Assembly (NCBI GenBank): GCA_934477125.1
Contig: CAKSOL010000008.1
Span: forward strand, 62,001 to 126,000
Direction: 5' to 3'
DNA length: 64,000 nt
Origin: an uncultured Eubacteriales bacterium
GTDB taxonomy: Bacteria; Bacillota; Clostridia; Oscillospirales; Acutalibacteraceae
Shown one piece after another: positions 40,929 to 51,300 of this stretch (position 1 is its first letter; each line of letters opens with the position of its first letter). The notes under the pieces were generated by a model. The model was not told where the DNA came from, did no database searches, and saw only the letters and a program-made list of their open reading frames with translations. The translations under genes were made by a program, and so were the position numbers.

Positions 40929-42236
40929 ATGTATGATTATGACGTTTTGGTAGCCGGAGCCGGTATGTCCGGCGTATGCGCGGCGGTATCGGCGGCAAGA
41001 AACGGCTGCAAGGTTTGCCTTGTGGAACAAAGTATGGTTCTGGGCGGTCTCGGCACAGGCGGTCTTGTCACCAGCCTTATAGCGCCCGAAAACGATTTCG
41101 GCGGAATCGGCAGGGAAATACTCGACAAAATGTATGAAAAGGGCGCTCTCGGCTGTAATGTTCGAAAGGGCGAATATACCTTTGCGCCTTATAATAACGA
41201 GGAAATGAAGCTTACTTTGGATGAATTGGTGTCAGAGCAGTCCGGTATAGAGCTGCTGCTTTATACCAAGATAATATCCGCAGAAAGCCGTGACGGCATT
41301 ATAAACGGCATAACCGTATCCGCCTACGAGGGCATCAGAACGCTTACCGCGCGGGTGTATATCGACGCTACGGGCGACGGCGCTTTAAGCGTTTTTTGCG
41401 GTGAGGATTACGAATACGGGGATGAGAACGAAAAAATACAAGCCGCTACTCTTACGGCGTATTATGCCGATATTGACTATCAAAAGCTGAACGGGTTTAT
41501 AGAAGAAAATAACAATGATTTTATAGGGATAATCCGGCGCACTGTGCCGCAGGCGGTTAAAGACGGTGTGCTTTCTGCGGTGGATTTCCACCATCCCGGC
41601 GCTATTCGGATAGGGGAAAATTACGGTATGATAAACGCCGGTCATCTTTACGGGATGCCGCTTAAAACATCGGCGGATTTTACCAGAGCCATGATTGCGG
41701 GAAGAAAGCAGGCAAGGGAATATTATGAATTTTACAAAAGATATATGCCCGGCTGTGAAAACATCGTTTATATGGCAACCGGAAGTGTGCTCGGTACGAG
41801 GGAAACGCGCCGTGTTATCGGCTGTCATATTACCGACTATAAGGATAAAACCGCTTATAAAAAGTATGAGGACGGCATTATGCGCTATCAGGGCGGTCCG
41901 TCTTATGATTTGCACGCTTCTTCAAATGAAAAGGAGGATTACGAAAAATATTTTGAAAAATATACCGCGCAGGAAGAGCGCACGGGCGATTACGCACTGT
42001 TTCCGTTCAGCAGTCTGAGAGCTGCCCGCAACCGCAATCTGCTGTTGGCAGGAAGATGCGCTTCTATGGACAGAATGGTAAATGCGCAAAACCGCGTTAT
42101 GGGATATTGCTGTATGATGGGGCAGGCTGCCGGTACTGCTGCGGCGCTTGCGGCAAGGGGCGAAATACTGCCCGGTGAAATAGACATACCGACCTTGCAG
42201 GAAAGGCTCAGAAAGGACGGCATACCTAACATTTGA
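40929..42236 (+). CDS. FAD-dependent oxidoreductase, second type (PF12831-like)
   Basis: ATG 40929 follows GAAAGGA by about nine bases; ATG 40920 is too close to it, and upstream codons run into the operator. The 435-residue protein begins MYDYDVLVAGAGMSGVCAAVSAARNG, a clean FAD-binding fold, with GGLGTGGLVTSLIAP, YIDATGDGALSVFCG and C-terminal LLLAGRCASMDRMVNAQNRVMGYCCMMGQAAGTAAALAA. It is only distantly like the protein at 35977-37314. Position behind a LacI-type operator and before the GH-A hydrolase and transporter genes suggests oxidation or isomerisation of a glycan-derived compound. Substrate unknown. Confidence 0.8.
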   Translation: MYDYDVLVAGAGMSGVCAAVSAARNGCKVCLVEQSMVLGGLGTGGLVTSLIAPENDFGGIGREILDKMYEKGALGCNVRKGEYTFAPYNNEEMKLTLDELVSEQSGIELLLYTKIISAESRDGIINGITVSAYEGIRTLTARVYIDATGDGALSVFCGEDYEYGDENEKIQAATLTAYYADIDYQKLNGFIEENNNDFIGIIRRTVPQAVKDGVLSAVDFHHPGAIRIGENYGMINAGHLYGMPLKTSADFTRAMIAGRKQAREYYEFYKRYMPGCENIVYMATGSVLGTRETRRVIGCHITDYKDKTAYKKYEDGIMRYQGGPSYDLHASSNEKEDYEKYFEKYTAQEERTGDYALFPFSSLRAARNRNLLLAGRCASMDRMVNAQNRVMGYCCMMGQAAGTAAALAARGEILPGEIDIPTLQERLRKDGIPNI

Positions 42237-42323
42237 CTACTGTTGTATGTGAATAATCACCAGTCTTATCCAAAAAAGTAGTTTTACTGTATTAAGTTTA
42301 TACAAAATCGAGGAATTCTTATA

Positions 42324-42352
42324 TTGCTTATATTCCGGTACGATGATAAAAT
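42324..42352 (+). promoter_or_regulatory. Putative promoter of the GH-A/transporter operon
   Basis: TTGCTT (42324-42329), 17-base spacer, TAAAAT (42347-42352). It overlaps an in-frame ATG at 42343 that lacks a ribosome binding site, supporting the later start at 42391. Confidence 0.5.
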
Positions 42353-42390
42353 TATTATGGGTAATATTTATAGACGAAAGAGGGCTTGAA

Positions 42391-43755
42391 ATGAAGTTCA
42401 CAGCTTCCCAAAGTACGCAAAGAGGTAAGCTTGATGCCTTCGGCGCAGAGCTTGACCCGCATTTTTTTAATGAATATAACCGGGCTGACGGTTTTAATGA
42501 GGATGACTGGCAGCTTATATGCTCAAGAATACGTGATATGCGGCTCCATAAAATCCGTATGATGATTATGCCGGAATGGTTTGAACCAAATAAGGCTTCC
42601 GGCGGGCATTTTGATATTGATTTTAACGATTTCGACTGGGATAACCAATATATGTACAGCGTATACCGCACGCTTGATATGGCGCAGGAATACGGCATAA
42701 GGGTAAATCTTACCCTTTGGGGCGCCTGGGCTTCACACGGCAGCTGGCTTGCATACAAAGGACTTGAATCCTGGGTTACGGCGCCTAACGATAACGACGA
42801 ATGGAGCAAGAACTTCTGCGCCCTTTTAAAATATCTTACCGAAGTAAGGGGATATACCTGCATTACCGATATTACTCCGTATAATGAACCGGCTGACGCC
42901 TACCGCAATGCTGACGGCAGGATTGTTTACGAGGAATACGAGAAAATGGTACGCAACCTTGATATGCACCTTAAAAGGCACGGCATTAGGGATAAGGTTC
43001 AGCTTTGCCTTTCGGATGACGGCACAAAGCCCGACTGGGCATTCCGCTGTATAAAGCGTATGGCTGATATTTCCGAACGCTTCAACTGCCATTGCTACCG
43101 TTTTTCAAGCTGGATATCTGATGATATGATATACGACTGGAACGATATGCACAAGCTTTTTATCAATACATATGCGCCCGGCGCGGTGTTTACATATAAC
43201 GAATTCGGTTCAGACGCTTATATCGATTCGCACAACTGCAGAGATACCGATACCTATGACAGGGCGCTGCTTTACGCAAGAATGGCGGTAAACTTCCTTA
43301 ATTCCGGCTGTAACGGAATGATACATTGGTGTCTGTTCGATGAAAATTACGGAAGTCCCAAACGTATGAACGTGGGACTTATGCGCTTTAAGGACAGCGG
43401 CTGGAGCGCAAGACCTATCTATTATGTGTGGTCGCTGATTACGCGTTATACCGTACCCGGTTCGGAAATTTATCCGCTTAGCTGCGATACCTCCGGTGCG
43501 GTAAGAGCCACGGCGCTTAAAGCGCCCGACGGTAAATGGACGGTGCTCGCAACCAATTTTTCGGACTGCGGCGCCGATATAGAGCTTGAGCTTGAAAATG
43601 CGGACGGTCTTAATTTCAGAAGACATACCGTAAGCGAAAGCACGCTGCCGGACGACAGCAATATAGTGCCTTTTGATAAGGAGTTTGAATACGGCAGCGG
43701 AATTTGTCAGACCGTACCGCCTAAGGGCTTTGTTGTGCTGACGCAGATTTCTTGA
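42391..43755 (+). CDS. Clan GH-A glycoside hydrolase, cytoplasmic paralogue
   Basis: ATG 42391 is preceded by GAAAGAGGG; the frame is open from ATG 42343 without a ribosome binding site. The 455-residue TIM barrel has the acid/base Glu in ITPYNEPADAY (E166), the nucleophile in FTYNEFGSDAY (E271) about 105 residues later, and an eighth-strand MIHWCLFDENYG, all clan GH-A landmarks, then a small C-terminal sandwich. Family not fixed; it resembles GH5/GH39/GH30 but matches none clearly. No signal peptide. A lipoprotein paralogue at 55558-57039 shares the whole barrel, implying the same linkage is cut outside and inside the cell. It heads the genes for an oligosaccharide transporter. Confidence 0.75.
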   Translation: MKFTASQSTQRGKLDAFGAELDPHFFNEYNRADGFNEDDWQLICSRIRDMRLHKIRMMIMPEWFEPNKASGGHFDIDFNDFDWDNQYMYSVYRTLDMAQEYGIRVNLTLWGAWASHGSWLAYKGLESWVTAPNDNDEWSKNFCALLKYLTEVRGYTCITDITPYNEPADAYRNADGRIVYEEYEKMVRNLDMHLKRHGIRDKVQLCLSDDGTKPDWAFRCIKRMADISERFNCHCYRFSSWISDDMIYDWNDMHKLFINTYAPGAVFTYNEFGSDAYIDSHNCRDTDTYDRALLYARMAVNFLNSGCNGMIHWCLFDENYGSPKRMNVGLMRFKDSGWSARPIYYVWSLITRYTVPGSEIYPLSCDTSGAVRATALKAPDGKWTVLATNFSDCGADIELELENADGLNFRRHTVSESTLPDDSNIVPFDKEFEYGSGICQTVPPKGFVVLTQIS

Positions 43756-43771
43756 TATCGGAGGAATAAAA

Positions 43772-44713
43772 ATGGCAAAAGAAAAAAGTGTGCTGCATAA
43801 GCGCGAAAGCAAATGGCAGATTATCAGGAAAAACCGCTTGCTGTATTTTATGATGCTGCCGGGACTTATATATTTTCTTATCTTTAAATATTTGCCGATG
43901 CCTACCGGTTTTGTTATAGCCTTTAAGGATTATATGCCCTGGGAGGGACTCGGCGGCAGCAAATGGGTGGGGCTTTATTATTTTAAACGTATTTTCACAA
44001 GCTCCGTTTTCCCAAGGCTTATGAAAAACACACTTATCCTTTCGGCGCTCAGTCTTGTATTTGCGTTTCCCTCGTCTATAATACTGGCGCTTATGATTAA
44101 CGAAGTAAAGGGCGGACCTTTCAAAAAGACGGTACAGACAATTTCGTATCTGCCCTACTTTATTTCCTGGGTAGTTGTTTCTGGTCTGCTTTATAATCTG
44201 CTTGATACCAACGCCGGAGTAATAAACAATATTCTTACCTCTTTGGGTATGCAGCCTGTAAGATGGTATGCCGAGCCGAATAAATGGTATGTGATTATGA
44301 CCATTGTTAAAATATGGAAAAGCTGCGGCTGGGGTACAATTACGTTTCTTGCCGCGATAACCAGCATAGACGTAGGTCTTTATGAAGCGGCTGTGGTTGA
44401 CGGCGCCAATAAATTCCGTCAGATGTGGCATATAACGCTGCCGGGTATTATGCCCACCATTGTGGTAACCTTCATTCTTACCATAGGTAAAATTTTTAAG
44501 GAGGATTTTGAAGCCATATATGCCATTGTGGGCACAAACGATGTACTGTATCAAACCATGGATGTGTTTGAAACCTGGGTGTACAGAATGACGCTTAACG
44601 GAAGCTACAGTATGTCGTCTGCCATGGGACTTTTCCAGAATATCATTTCACTTGTACTTATTATCACAGCAAATAGGCTTGCCAAAAAATATGAGCAGGC
44701 AACAATTTGGTAA
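43772..44713 (+). CDS. Sugar ABC transporter permease, LplB-like
   Basis: The 313-residue product has six predicted membrane segments after a basic N-terminus (KWQIIRKNRLLYFMMLPGLIYFLIF) and the EAA loop YEAAVVDGANKFRQMWHITLPGIMP that contacts the ATPase. This long-N-terminus form belongs to the LplB/YteP group that imports complex oligosaccharides in Firmicutes. GGAGGAATAAAA precedes the ATG. It pairs with the next gene and the binding lipoprotein; no ATPase gene is present, as usual for these systems, which share an MsmX-type ATPase. Confidence 0.9.
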   Translation: MAKEKSVLHKRESKWQIIRKNRLLYFMMLPGLIYFLIFKYLPMPTGFVIAFKDYMPWEGLGGSKWVGLYYFKRIFTSSVFPRLMKNTLILSALSLVFAFPSSIILALMINEVKGGPFKKTVQTISYLPYFISWVVVSGLLYNLLDTNAGVINNILTSLGMQPVRWYAEPNKWYVIMTIVKIWKSCGWGTITFLAAITSIDVGLYEAAVVDGANKFRQMWHITLPGIMPTIVVTFILTIGKIFKEDFEAIYAIVGTNDVLYQTMDVFETWVYRMTLNGSYSMSSAMGLFQNIISLVLIITANRLAKKYEQATIW

Positions 44714-44725
44714 GGGGGCGGCAAT

Positions 44726-45601
44726 ATGAAGCTATCTTTGGGAGAAAAGATTTTCAAGGTAATCAATGTGTTTATGCTGATACTGCTGTCAGCGGTGTTT
44801 ATTGTGCCTTACCTTATCGTGCTTTCATCCTCGGTTTCGGATGAGCTTGCTTTATTGAAGGACGGCTATTCGGTAATTCCGCGCGGCGTTACACTTGCCG
44901 CATACGAGTTTATTTTTAAAAACTGTCCTATACTTCTGCGGTCTGTTTTCAATAGTGTAGGAGTTACTATTGTCGGGACGCTTCTCGGTCTTGCGGTTCA
45001 GCTTATGCTCGGCTACGGAATGTCCAAGACCTATCTGCCCGGATATAAGATAATCAATTTTTTGATTATGTTCACTATGATGTTCGGCGGCGGTCTTGTT
45101 CCGTCCTATCTTATCAATAAGGCTTTGGGACTGGTCGATTCCTACTGGGCGCTTATACTTCCGGGACTTTGCAGCTCCTGGAACCTGCTTTTGATACGGA
45201 ACTATTTTCAGGGTCAGTCGGTAGCCTTGGAGGAGGCTGCCTCTATCGACGGCGCTTCCCAGTTCCAGATATTTACGAAAATTGCCGTTCCTACGGCAAA
45301 GCCGATTATAGCTACCATAGCGCTTTTTGCAGGGGTAGGCGGCTGGAACGACTGGTATCTTGCAATGCTTTATATACAGGACAGAAGCAAATACCCCATA
45401 CAGCAGGTTATCAGAGAATTACTTGCAAATTTCAGCGTCTTGGTTGAAAACAGCGCGGCGCTTAACAATACCTCGGTATTGCCGCAGGAATCGGCAAAAA
45501 TGGCGGCGGTAGTCGTAGGCTCCCTGCCTATTATACTGGTTTATCCGTTTTTGCAGAAATATTTTATCAACGGTATGATGCTGGGCTCAATTAAAGAATA
45601 A
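44726..45601 (+). CDS. Sugar ABC transporter permease, LplC/YtcP-like
   Basis: The 291-residue partner permease has six membrane segments and the EAA loop LEEAASIDGASQFQIFTKIAVPTAKP, ending in the family's typical KYFINGMMLGSIKE. It is 12 bases downstream of the LplB-like gene with GGGGGCGG as ribosome binding site. Together they would form the channel for oligosaccharides produced by the surface enzymes downstream. Confidence 0.9.
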   Translation: MKLSLGEKIFKVINVFMLILLSAVFIVPYLIVLSSSVSDELALLKDGYSVIPRGVTLAAYEFIFKNCPILLRSVFNSVGVTIVGTLLGLAVQLMLGYGMSKTYLPGYKIINFLIMFTMMFGGGLVPSYLINKALGLVDSYWALILPGLCSSWNLLLIRNYFQGQSVALEEAASIDGASQFQIFTKIAVPTAKPIIATIALFAGVGGWNDWYLAMLYIQDRSKYPIQQVIRELLANFSVLVENSAALNNTSVLPQESAKMAAVVVGSLPIILVYPFLQKYFINGMMLGSIKE

Positions 45602-45625
45602 CGGAAATTTTAATGCGAAATAATA

Positions 45626-45669
45626 GCCGCAGTTCTGCACCTTTTTATTTGTGCTGACGCTTGTGCGGC
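45626..45669 (+). other. Stem-loop between permease and binding-protein genes
   Basis: GCCGCA pairs with TGCGGC, enclosing GCAC/GTGC around a T-rich loop. Similar stem-loops before binding-protein genes are often linked to their higher expression through mRNA processing; that role is inferred here. Confidence 0.5.
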
Positions 45670-45684
45670 AGAATGGAGATTGTT

Positions 45685-47208
45685 ATGAAAAAAATGTTAA
45701 AACGTGTACTTTCTGTGATAACGGCGGCAGCCTGTGTCTGTACCTGCATTGCCGGATGCGGCAAAAAAGGTGAGGAAAGCAGCGGTACTAAAGTCGTTAT
45801 CTACTGCGCAGGCTCTAAGGTTTCGGGCGCTAACGACGCTGCGGTTAAAAAGGCAATCGAAAAGAAATTCAAGGAAGATACCGGTAATGAAATCAACCTT
45901 GAAATAAAGCTTTTCACAAACGCCGACTTTAATACTAAGGTTGACCTTGCAATCGCCGGCGGCGACCAGATAGACGGTATTGTAAATTACATCGGCTCGT
46001 CTGACGCTCTTGACCGTTTTATTTCGCGCAATAATTTTGCAACCGACCTTACCGAGCTTGTAAATGAATACGGTACGCATCTTAAATCCGTTATTCCCGA
46101 AATAGCCTTTGACCATGCAACCTATAACGGTCAGCTTGCGGCAATTCCCAGCGTTACACAGGAAAATGCGTTCGGTATACTTATCCGCACCGACTGGCTC
46201 AAGGAAGCAAATCTCGAAATTCCCACTACTATTTCCGAATTTGAAACCGTTATGGAAGCCTTTAAAAAACGCGATGGAAACGTTGTGCCGCTGGTCGGAT
46301 ATTCTTGGGACCTTGACCGTGTAATCCTTGCCGGAGCTTACGGTACGGTTTCTTCCTCTTACTATTATCTTGACGATTCCGGAACTCTGCTTCCCGGCTT
46401 CCTTAACCCAAAATATAAGAATGTTCTTTCCAAGTGCTATGAATGGGTAAAGAGCGGCTGGTGGGACATCGATAATGCAAGCCGTACAGAAAGCTCTATC
46501 GACAACCTCTTTGTGGGCGGCCGTGCCGGTATCTATGTACAGTATCCCGAAATTTATCATTTGATTGAAATTGCGCGTAAGTGTAAACAGGCTGATTCCA
46601 AGGCCACCTTTGAAGTTATCGGACCGCTTGAGGGACCGAACGGCGACAAGGGCGTTCAGAAGCAGAATGTCGCGTTTTCTGGTATGATGGTACCCAAGTC
46701 CTCCAAAAATGCAGAATTGGTTGTAAAGTATATGGACTGGATGGTTTCCGACGTTAAAAACTATGAGCTTTGCGCCTATGGTATAGAGGGTACCGACTGG
46801 GTTGATTCCGGAGAGGGCAAACGCGGTCTCCCGGATAAAAACAGCACCGACGTTGTAAATATGTATTCCGGCTGCTATGCACCGATAGAGTTTACCAACC
46901 TTTCCGACAGAGTATGGGATACCTATTCCGAACAGGAGCTCGGCTGGATTGAGGCCGTAAGAAGCTATCCCACATTTTCCGATGCCCGCGAAGGCGTGTT
47001 CTTCCCGTATCTTGACAACGATATGTCAAGCAAGTATTCAAGCGCCAGCACGGATTTCCAGACTAATACGCTTTCTCCCGCGCGTGCCGGTCTAAAGGAT
47101 ACCTCCAAAACCTTTGAGTCTGCGGTTGAAGCATTCAAGCTTTCAAATAAGGATTATCTTGAATGGATGAATCAGTATTATAAAGAAAACAAGAAAACCT
47201 ATAACTAA
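45685..47208 (+). CDS. Sugar ABC transporter substrate-binding lipoprotein, LplA-like
   Basis: ATG 45685 follows TGGAGATTGTT; an in-frame TTG 45661 is less likely. The 507-residue product has a lipoprotein signal (CVCTCIAGCGKKG; lipobox IAGC) and the family 1 extracellular binding-protein fold (VDLAIAGGDQIDGIVNY, FGILIRTDWLKEANLEIPTTISEFETVMEAFK). Such proteins deliver oligosaccharides to LplB/LplC-type permeases, which are encoded just upstream. The size suits a large ligand. The neighbouring GH-A hydrolase paralogues probably act on the same glycan. Confidence 0.9.
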   Translation: MKKMLKRVLSVITAAACVCTCIAGCGKKGEESSGTKVVIYCAGSKVSGANDAAVKKAIEKKFKEDTGNEINLEIKLFTNADFNTKVDLAIAGGDQIDGIVNYIGSSDALDRFISRNNFATDLTELVNEYGTHLKSVIPEIAFDHATYNGQLAAIPSVTQENAFGILIRTDWLKEANLEIPTTISEFETVMEAFKKRDGNVVPLVGYSWDLDRVILAGAYGTVSSSYYYLDDSGTLLPGFLNPKYKNVLSKCYEWVKSGWWDIDNASRTESSIDNLFVGGRAGIYVQYPEIYHLIEIARKCKQADSKATFEVIGPLEGPNGDKGVQKQNVAFSGMMVPKSSKNAELVVKYMDWMVSDVKNYELCAYGIEGTDWVDSGEGKRGLPDKNSTDVVNMYSGCYAPIEFTNLSDRVWDTYSEQELGWIEAVRSYPTFSDAREGVFFPYLDNDMSSKYSSASTDFQTNTLSPARAGLKDTSKTFESAVEAFKLSNKDYLEWMNQYYKENKKTYN

Positions 47209-47226
47209 ACTTTGAGAGGTAATTTT

Positions 47227-48258
47227 ATGAAATTGTTCGGAAAATTTATATGTCTTGCGGCAGCGTTGGTATTGGTTGTGTCCTGCTCGGTATCGGCGTT
47301 TGGTCTTAATGTTCTTGAGGACGCCAAATCACGCTGGATTTTGGGCGACGAATACGGCGGCGCCGTCGGCTGGAACGACGACGGTTCATTCACCGTTTAC
47401 GGCAAAAGCGGTATTGCTACATATACCGGCGTTAAGTTCTATGATGAAGAAATCACCGTTAAATTCAAAACAAGCATTGCTTCGGCGGACGGCTGGGCTG
47501 CTATCTATCTCAGAAACAATATAGACGCAAGCCTGCTTACAAGCAAGGATGACGGCGGCGGAGTACGCGCGTTTCCCTGGTACGGCAAGGGGCAGCCCTT
47601 CAGCATAAATATTAAAAACGACCGTGTAAGCCTTTCGCAGTGCTATGCGGATGAGCTTCAGCCTTCGGGGCTCGGTATCGGTACGCCTGCCGGTCAGTAT
47701 AACCCTTGCGACGGCAGCGAGCATACAATCAAATTTAAGTGTTATGAGCTTAATTCCAACCAAACCATTATTACCGTATATTATGACGGCGTACAGGCGT
47801 TTGATTATTCCTATACCTATAATGAAGAGCACGAGCCCAAAAAGGAAGCCGGTTATCTTTCATTTGCCTGCTATAATTCGGGCGACTGGCTGCAGATTAT
47901 TTCGGTAGAAGCGCCTGACGGTACGGTTGAGTTTACCAAGGATACCGTTACATCATCTTCTTCGCAAAGCGCCGGAACTCAGACAGGTAATAACGGTGCC
48001 GACAATAATAAACCGGCAGGGAAAAACGATATTGATTACAGCGCGGAATATAACCGCACAAGCTCGCCTTCCGGAACAATAAAGAGAAATAAATCAAACG
48101 GCAGCGCGTCTGTTATTTGGTATGTCGTGTGTGCTGCGGGCGGCGTTGCGGCAGGCGCCGCAGGTGCTGTGCTTGTAATGAAACTGACAGGCAGGAAAAA
48201 GACCGCTGCAGCGGAAGCTCCGGAAAACAGCGGTAAAACAGATTTGCCCGAAGAATAA
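47227..48258 (+). CDS. Membrane-anchored surface protein with one jelly-roll binding module
   Basis: ATG 47227 follows GAGAGGTAATTTT. The 343-residue product has a signal peptide (about 1-25), one LamG/concanavalin-like module (about 28-235: WILGDEYGGAVGWNDDGSFTVYGKSG, WAAIYLRNNID, EHTIKFKCYEL, YYDGVQAFDY), a Ser/Asn-rich linker and a C-terminal membrane helix (about 295-320) with basic tail. The module recurs three times in the protein at 52968-55544 and near both ends of the one at 60743. No catalytic motif. Probably a glycan-binding partner that holds substrate near the transporter; encoded 18 bases after the binding-protein gene. Confidence 0.7.
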   Translation: MKLFGKFICLAAALVLVVSCSVSAFGLNVLEDAKSRWILGDEYGGAVGWNDDGSFTVYGKSGIATYTGVKFYDEEITVKFKTSIASADGWAAIYLRNNIDASLLTSKDDGGGVRAFPWYGKGQPFSINIKNDRVSLSQCYADELQPSGLGIGTPAGQYNPCDGSEHTIKFKCYELNSNQTIITVYYDGVQAFDYSYTYNEEHEPKKEAGYLSFACYNSGDWLQIISVEAPDGTVEFTKDTVTSSSSQSAGTQTGNNGADNNKPAGKNDIDYSAEYNRTSSPSGTIKRNKSNGSASVIWYVVCAAGGVAAGAAGAVLVMKLTGRKKTAAAEAPENSGKTDLPEE

Positions 48259-48360
48259 ACTTAAAAAATCAAAAGGGGCGTTGCGGCTGAAAGCTATATC
48301 GCGCAAAACAGCCGGTCGGTAATAAAAAGAGATTTATTAAAATTAAAAAGGAGAAAAGGT

Positions 48361-51300
48361 ATGAAAAAATTTCTATGTTTCCTCTCGGCGCTTGCTCTTT
48401 TACTGTCGGCGCTGCCGTTTCAGCTTATTTCCCTTGCTGATGCTGCGGCTGACAATTCTCAGGAAAAATTTAACCTTTTCAGCGCAAATTCTTATTATTG
48501 GAAAAAAGCAAACTGGAGTGACAGCAATTCTCTGGCAAACGGTCAGCTTGTGCTTTATAACGGCATATATGTTTATGCCGGCTATGAGCTTTCAAACGAA
48601 AAGGTAACCTATGTTGTAAATCACAACAGCTCGGTTTCAGGCAGCTATGACATTTATCTTCGCAGCGATGTGGATTATGACAGCATTGAGACTTCGACGG
48701 CCGCTATCCAATCAGGCGACCCTATTTTAATTCGTTACAGCCTGAAGGATAAGGAATTTTTAATATTTGAAGGCTCATACGCAAGCAGTAATGTAAAGGC
48801 TAAAATGTGGATAGACCTTACTGATAACAATGACCACACGGTAGAGATTATAACTGACGAGGATGCCGGTTCAAACACTACAAAGCTGCGGATTTGTGTT
48901 GACGGTAAATTTCTTACAGACTATACAAACGCCGATAAGCCCGACTATTGTGTATTCGACGGCATAAAGGGCAGCGGCAATATTGCCCTTGCTCAATTCG
49001 TAAATCAAAATATTGCCTTTAAGGGACTTTATATTGACGGCGTAACCTATGACCCTTATTATACCGAAAGCTTTGTTGCGGATTTTGAAAATGCCGGCGG
49101 TCTTACGGTAGATAATGTTGATTCCGGCGGCGCTCAGGCTTCTGTTTCAACAGCCGCCGCCCATTCCGGTACAGCCTCTGTATATCTGGATGATTCGTCC
49201 AGCGGTACAGTCAGATTTGCGCTTGATATCTCTTCAACCCAAAAGGCGCTTAAACCGGACACCGTTTACAGGGTTACCGCCTGGGTAAAGGCAGTAGATA
49301 AGGTCGGAAAAAATATCAATTTCTCCCCTAAGGCTGTTAACGGACGCAACTCGGTTTCAGGCGCTGCCGGCAATATTGAAAAGGCGTTCTCATGGTGGGG
49401 TCTCAACAATAACTGGGCAACTCTTATGGATAAAGACGAAACCGGCGATTGGTGCAAGGTGCTGATTACCGACAGCTTTACCGTCGATACCGACCGTAAT
49501 TTCCCTGTCGTAAGCATATGGGCAACAGGTGCCGGGTCGGGCTGGTATATCGATGATGTAGCCTTTGAGACTGTTATGTCCGATGAACCTGCGGTTCCCG
49601 AAAATACCGCTTACGGTACGGTAAGCTATACCAATTATTTAAAGCTCAATTCAAATTCTACGCCTGTTGATACCGTTCCTGTCTGCGTCGGCGACAGTAT
49701 AACCGCTACGGCTGCACCTGCTTCCGGTTATCGCTTTACCGGCTGGTATAAAGGCGGAAGCTGCGTAAGTCAGTCGGTTGTATATAAATTTATTACCGAC
49801 GGTATACCCGTTACCGCGCGTTTTGAAAAGCTCGACAGTTCACACATATATCAAGGCTGGGAACAGCAGGGAGCAGACGGCTTTGAATATAAGGTGGCTC
49901 AAAACAGCGCCGGGGCAATAATTACCGATACTGTTTCCCATACCGGAAACTATAGCGTAAAGGTAGCTGAAAATAACGGTCAGGCGAACTATCTTTTCTC
50001 ATGCTCGGATAATACAACTCCCGCGCTTGAAGCCGGAAAAGAATATCAGGCGTTCATTTGGGTAAAGCCAAGCGAAACGGGCAGAATGAATATTCAGCTT
50101 TACGGCGTTGCCGACCGCAACTCAAATGCCAACACCACGCGGCTTGCGTCAATCGACAGCGCCACAAAGTCTAAAATTACCGCTATGGCAGCCGGTTCTA
50201 CCGGTGACGGCTGGTACAGGGTTTGTATAGGATGCTTTACCGCCGTTGAAAACAGACCATATGTTTCAATCTACTGCTGGGTAAGCAATGGAACCGATTT
50301 TGAATGGTATTACGATGATTTAGAGCTTATCGCTCTTGAGGACGGCTGTTCTGTTCAGGATTTTGAAAACATTCCTGCCAATTTCTCTATGAATTCGGGA
50401 AGTGCGGCAGCAGCGGTTACCGATACCGAAGCTATCAGCGGAAATCATTCGCTGATGATAAAAACCGGAGATAGCGGCTCTAACGTATTTACCGCTTTGT
50501 TTGATAATTCGGTTTCCGCGCTGGAAACCGGTTCAAGCTACAGACTTACTATGTGGCTTAAAATAAAACAGGCGGGCGGAAATCTTAACTTTAAGCTTAA
50601 CTCGGTAGATACCGCAAACGATTGTACCGCTAAGGCTATTGACAGCTTTGCCGATGAACAAATCACCAAGGGCAGACTTGCCACCTACTACACCAATAAA
50701 GCCGGCGTAAAGTACTACGGTGTTGACAGCAATACCGCCACCGACTGGTACCGGGCTTGTATTACCGATTATTATGTGTCCGGCGGAAAATATGCCAAGC
50801 TTTATATATGGGTCCCCGCCAACACGGAATTTTATATTGATAAAATAGAATTCACCAAGATTAACACCGTTACGGTAAATGTTGAGGGTGCAGGCCGGGT
50901 ATCCGCTTCAAACGGCTTGACTTATAAAGAGCTTAACTCAACCTCTTTGACCTTAAGCGTAGGAATTTCCGCTAAGGAAACGGTTCATCTTACAGCGCTT
51001 GCCGATAAGGGTCATACCTTTGCCGGATGGTATCGGGACGGAGCATTGGTATGCTCTGACACAGCCTTTGATGTTATTCCCGAAGAAAGCTTAACCTATA
51101 CCGCTGTGTTTGAGGGCAGCGCACCCGTTTATGATGAAATAACCTCCGAAAGTATTTCTCAAACCCTTACAACAGGGGACGCAGCCACCGTTACAAACGA
51201 GCAGTTTATAAACGAAGCCCTGCTCAGCACCGGAAATTCCGACAGAATTGCAGCGGCTATGAAAAAGGCGGCAAACGGCGAAGCTATTACCGTCGGTTTT

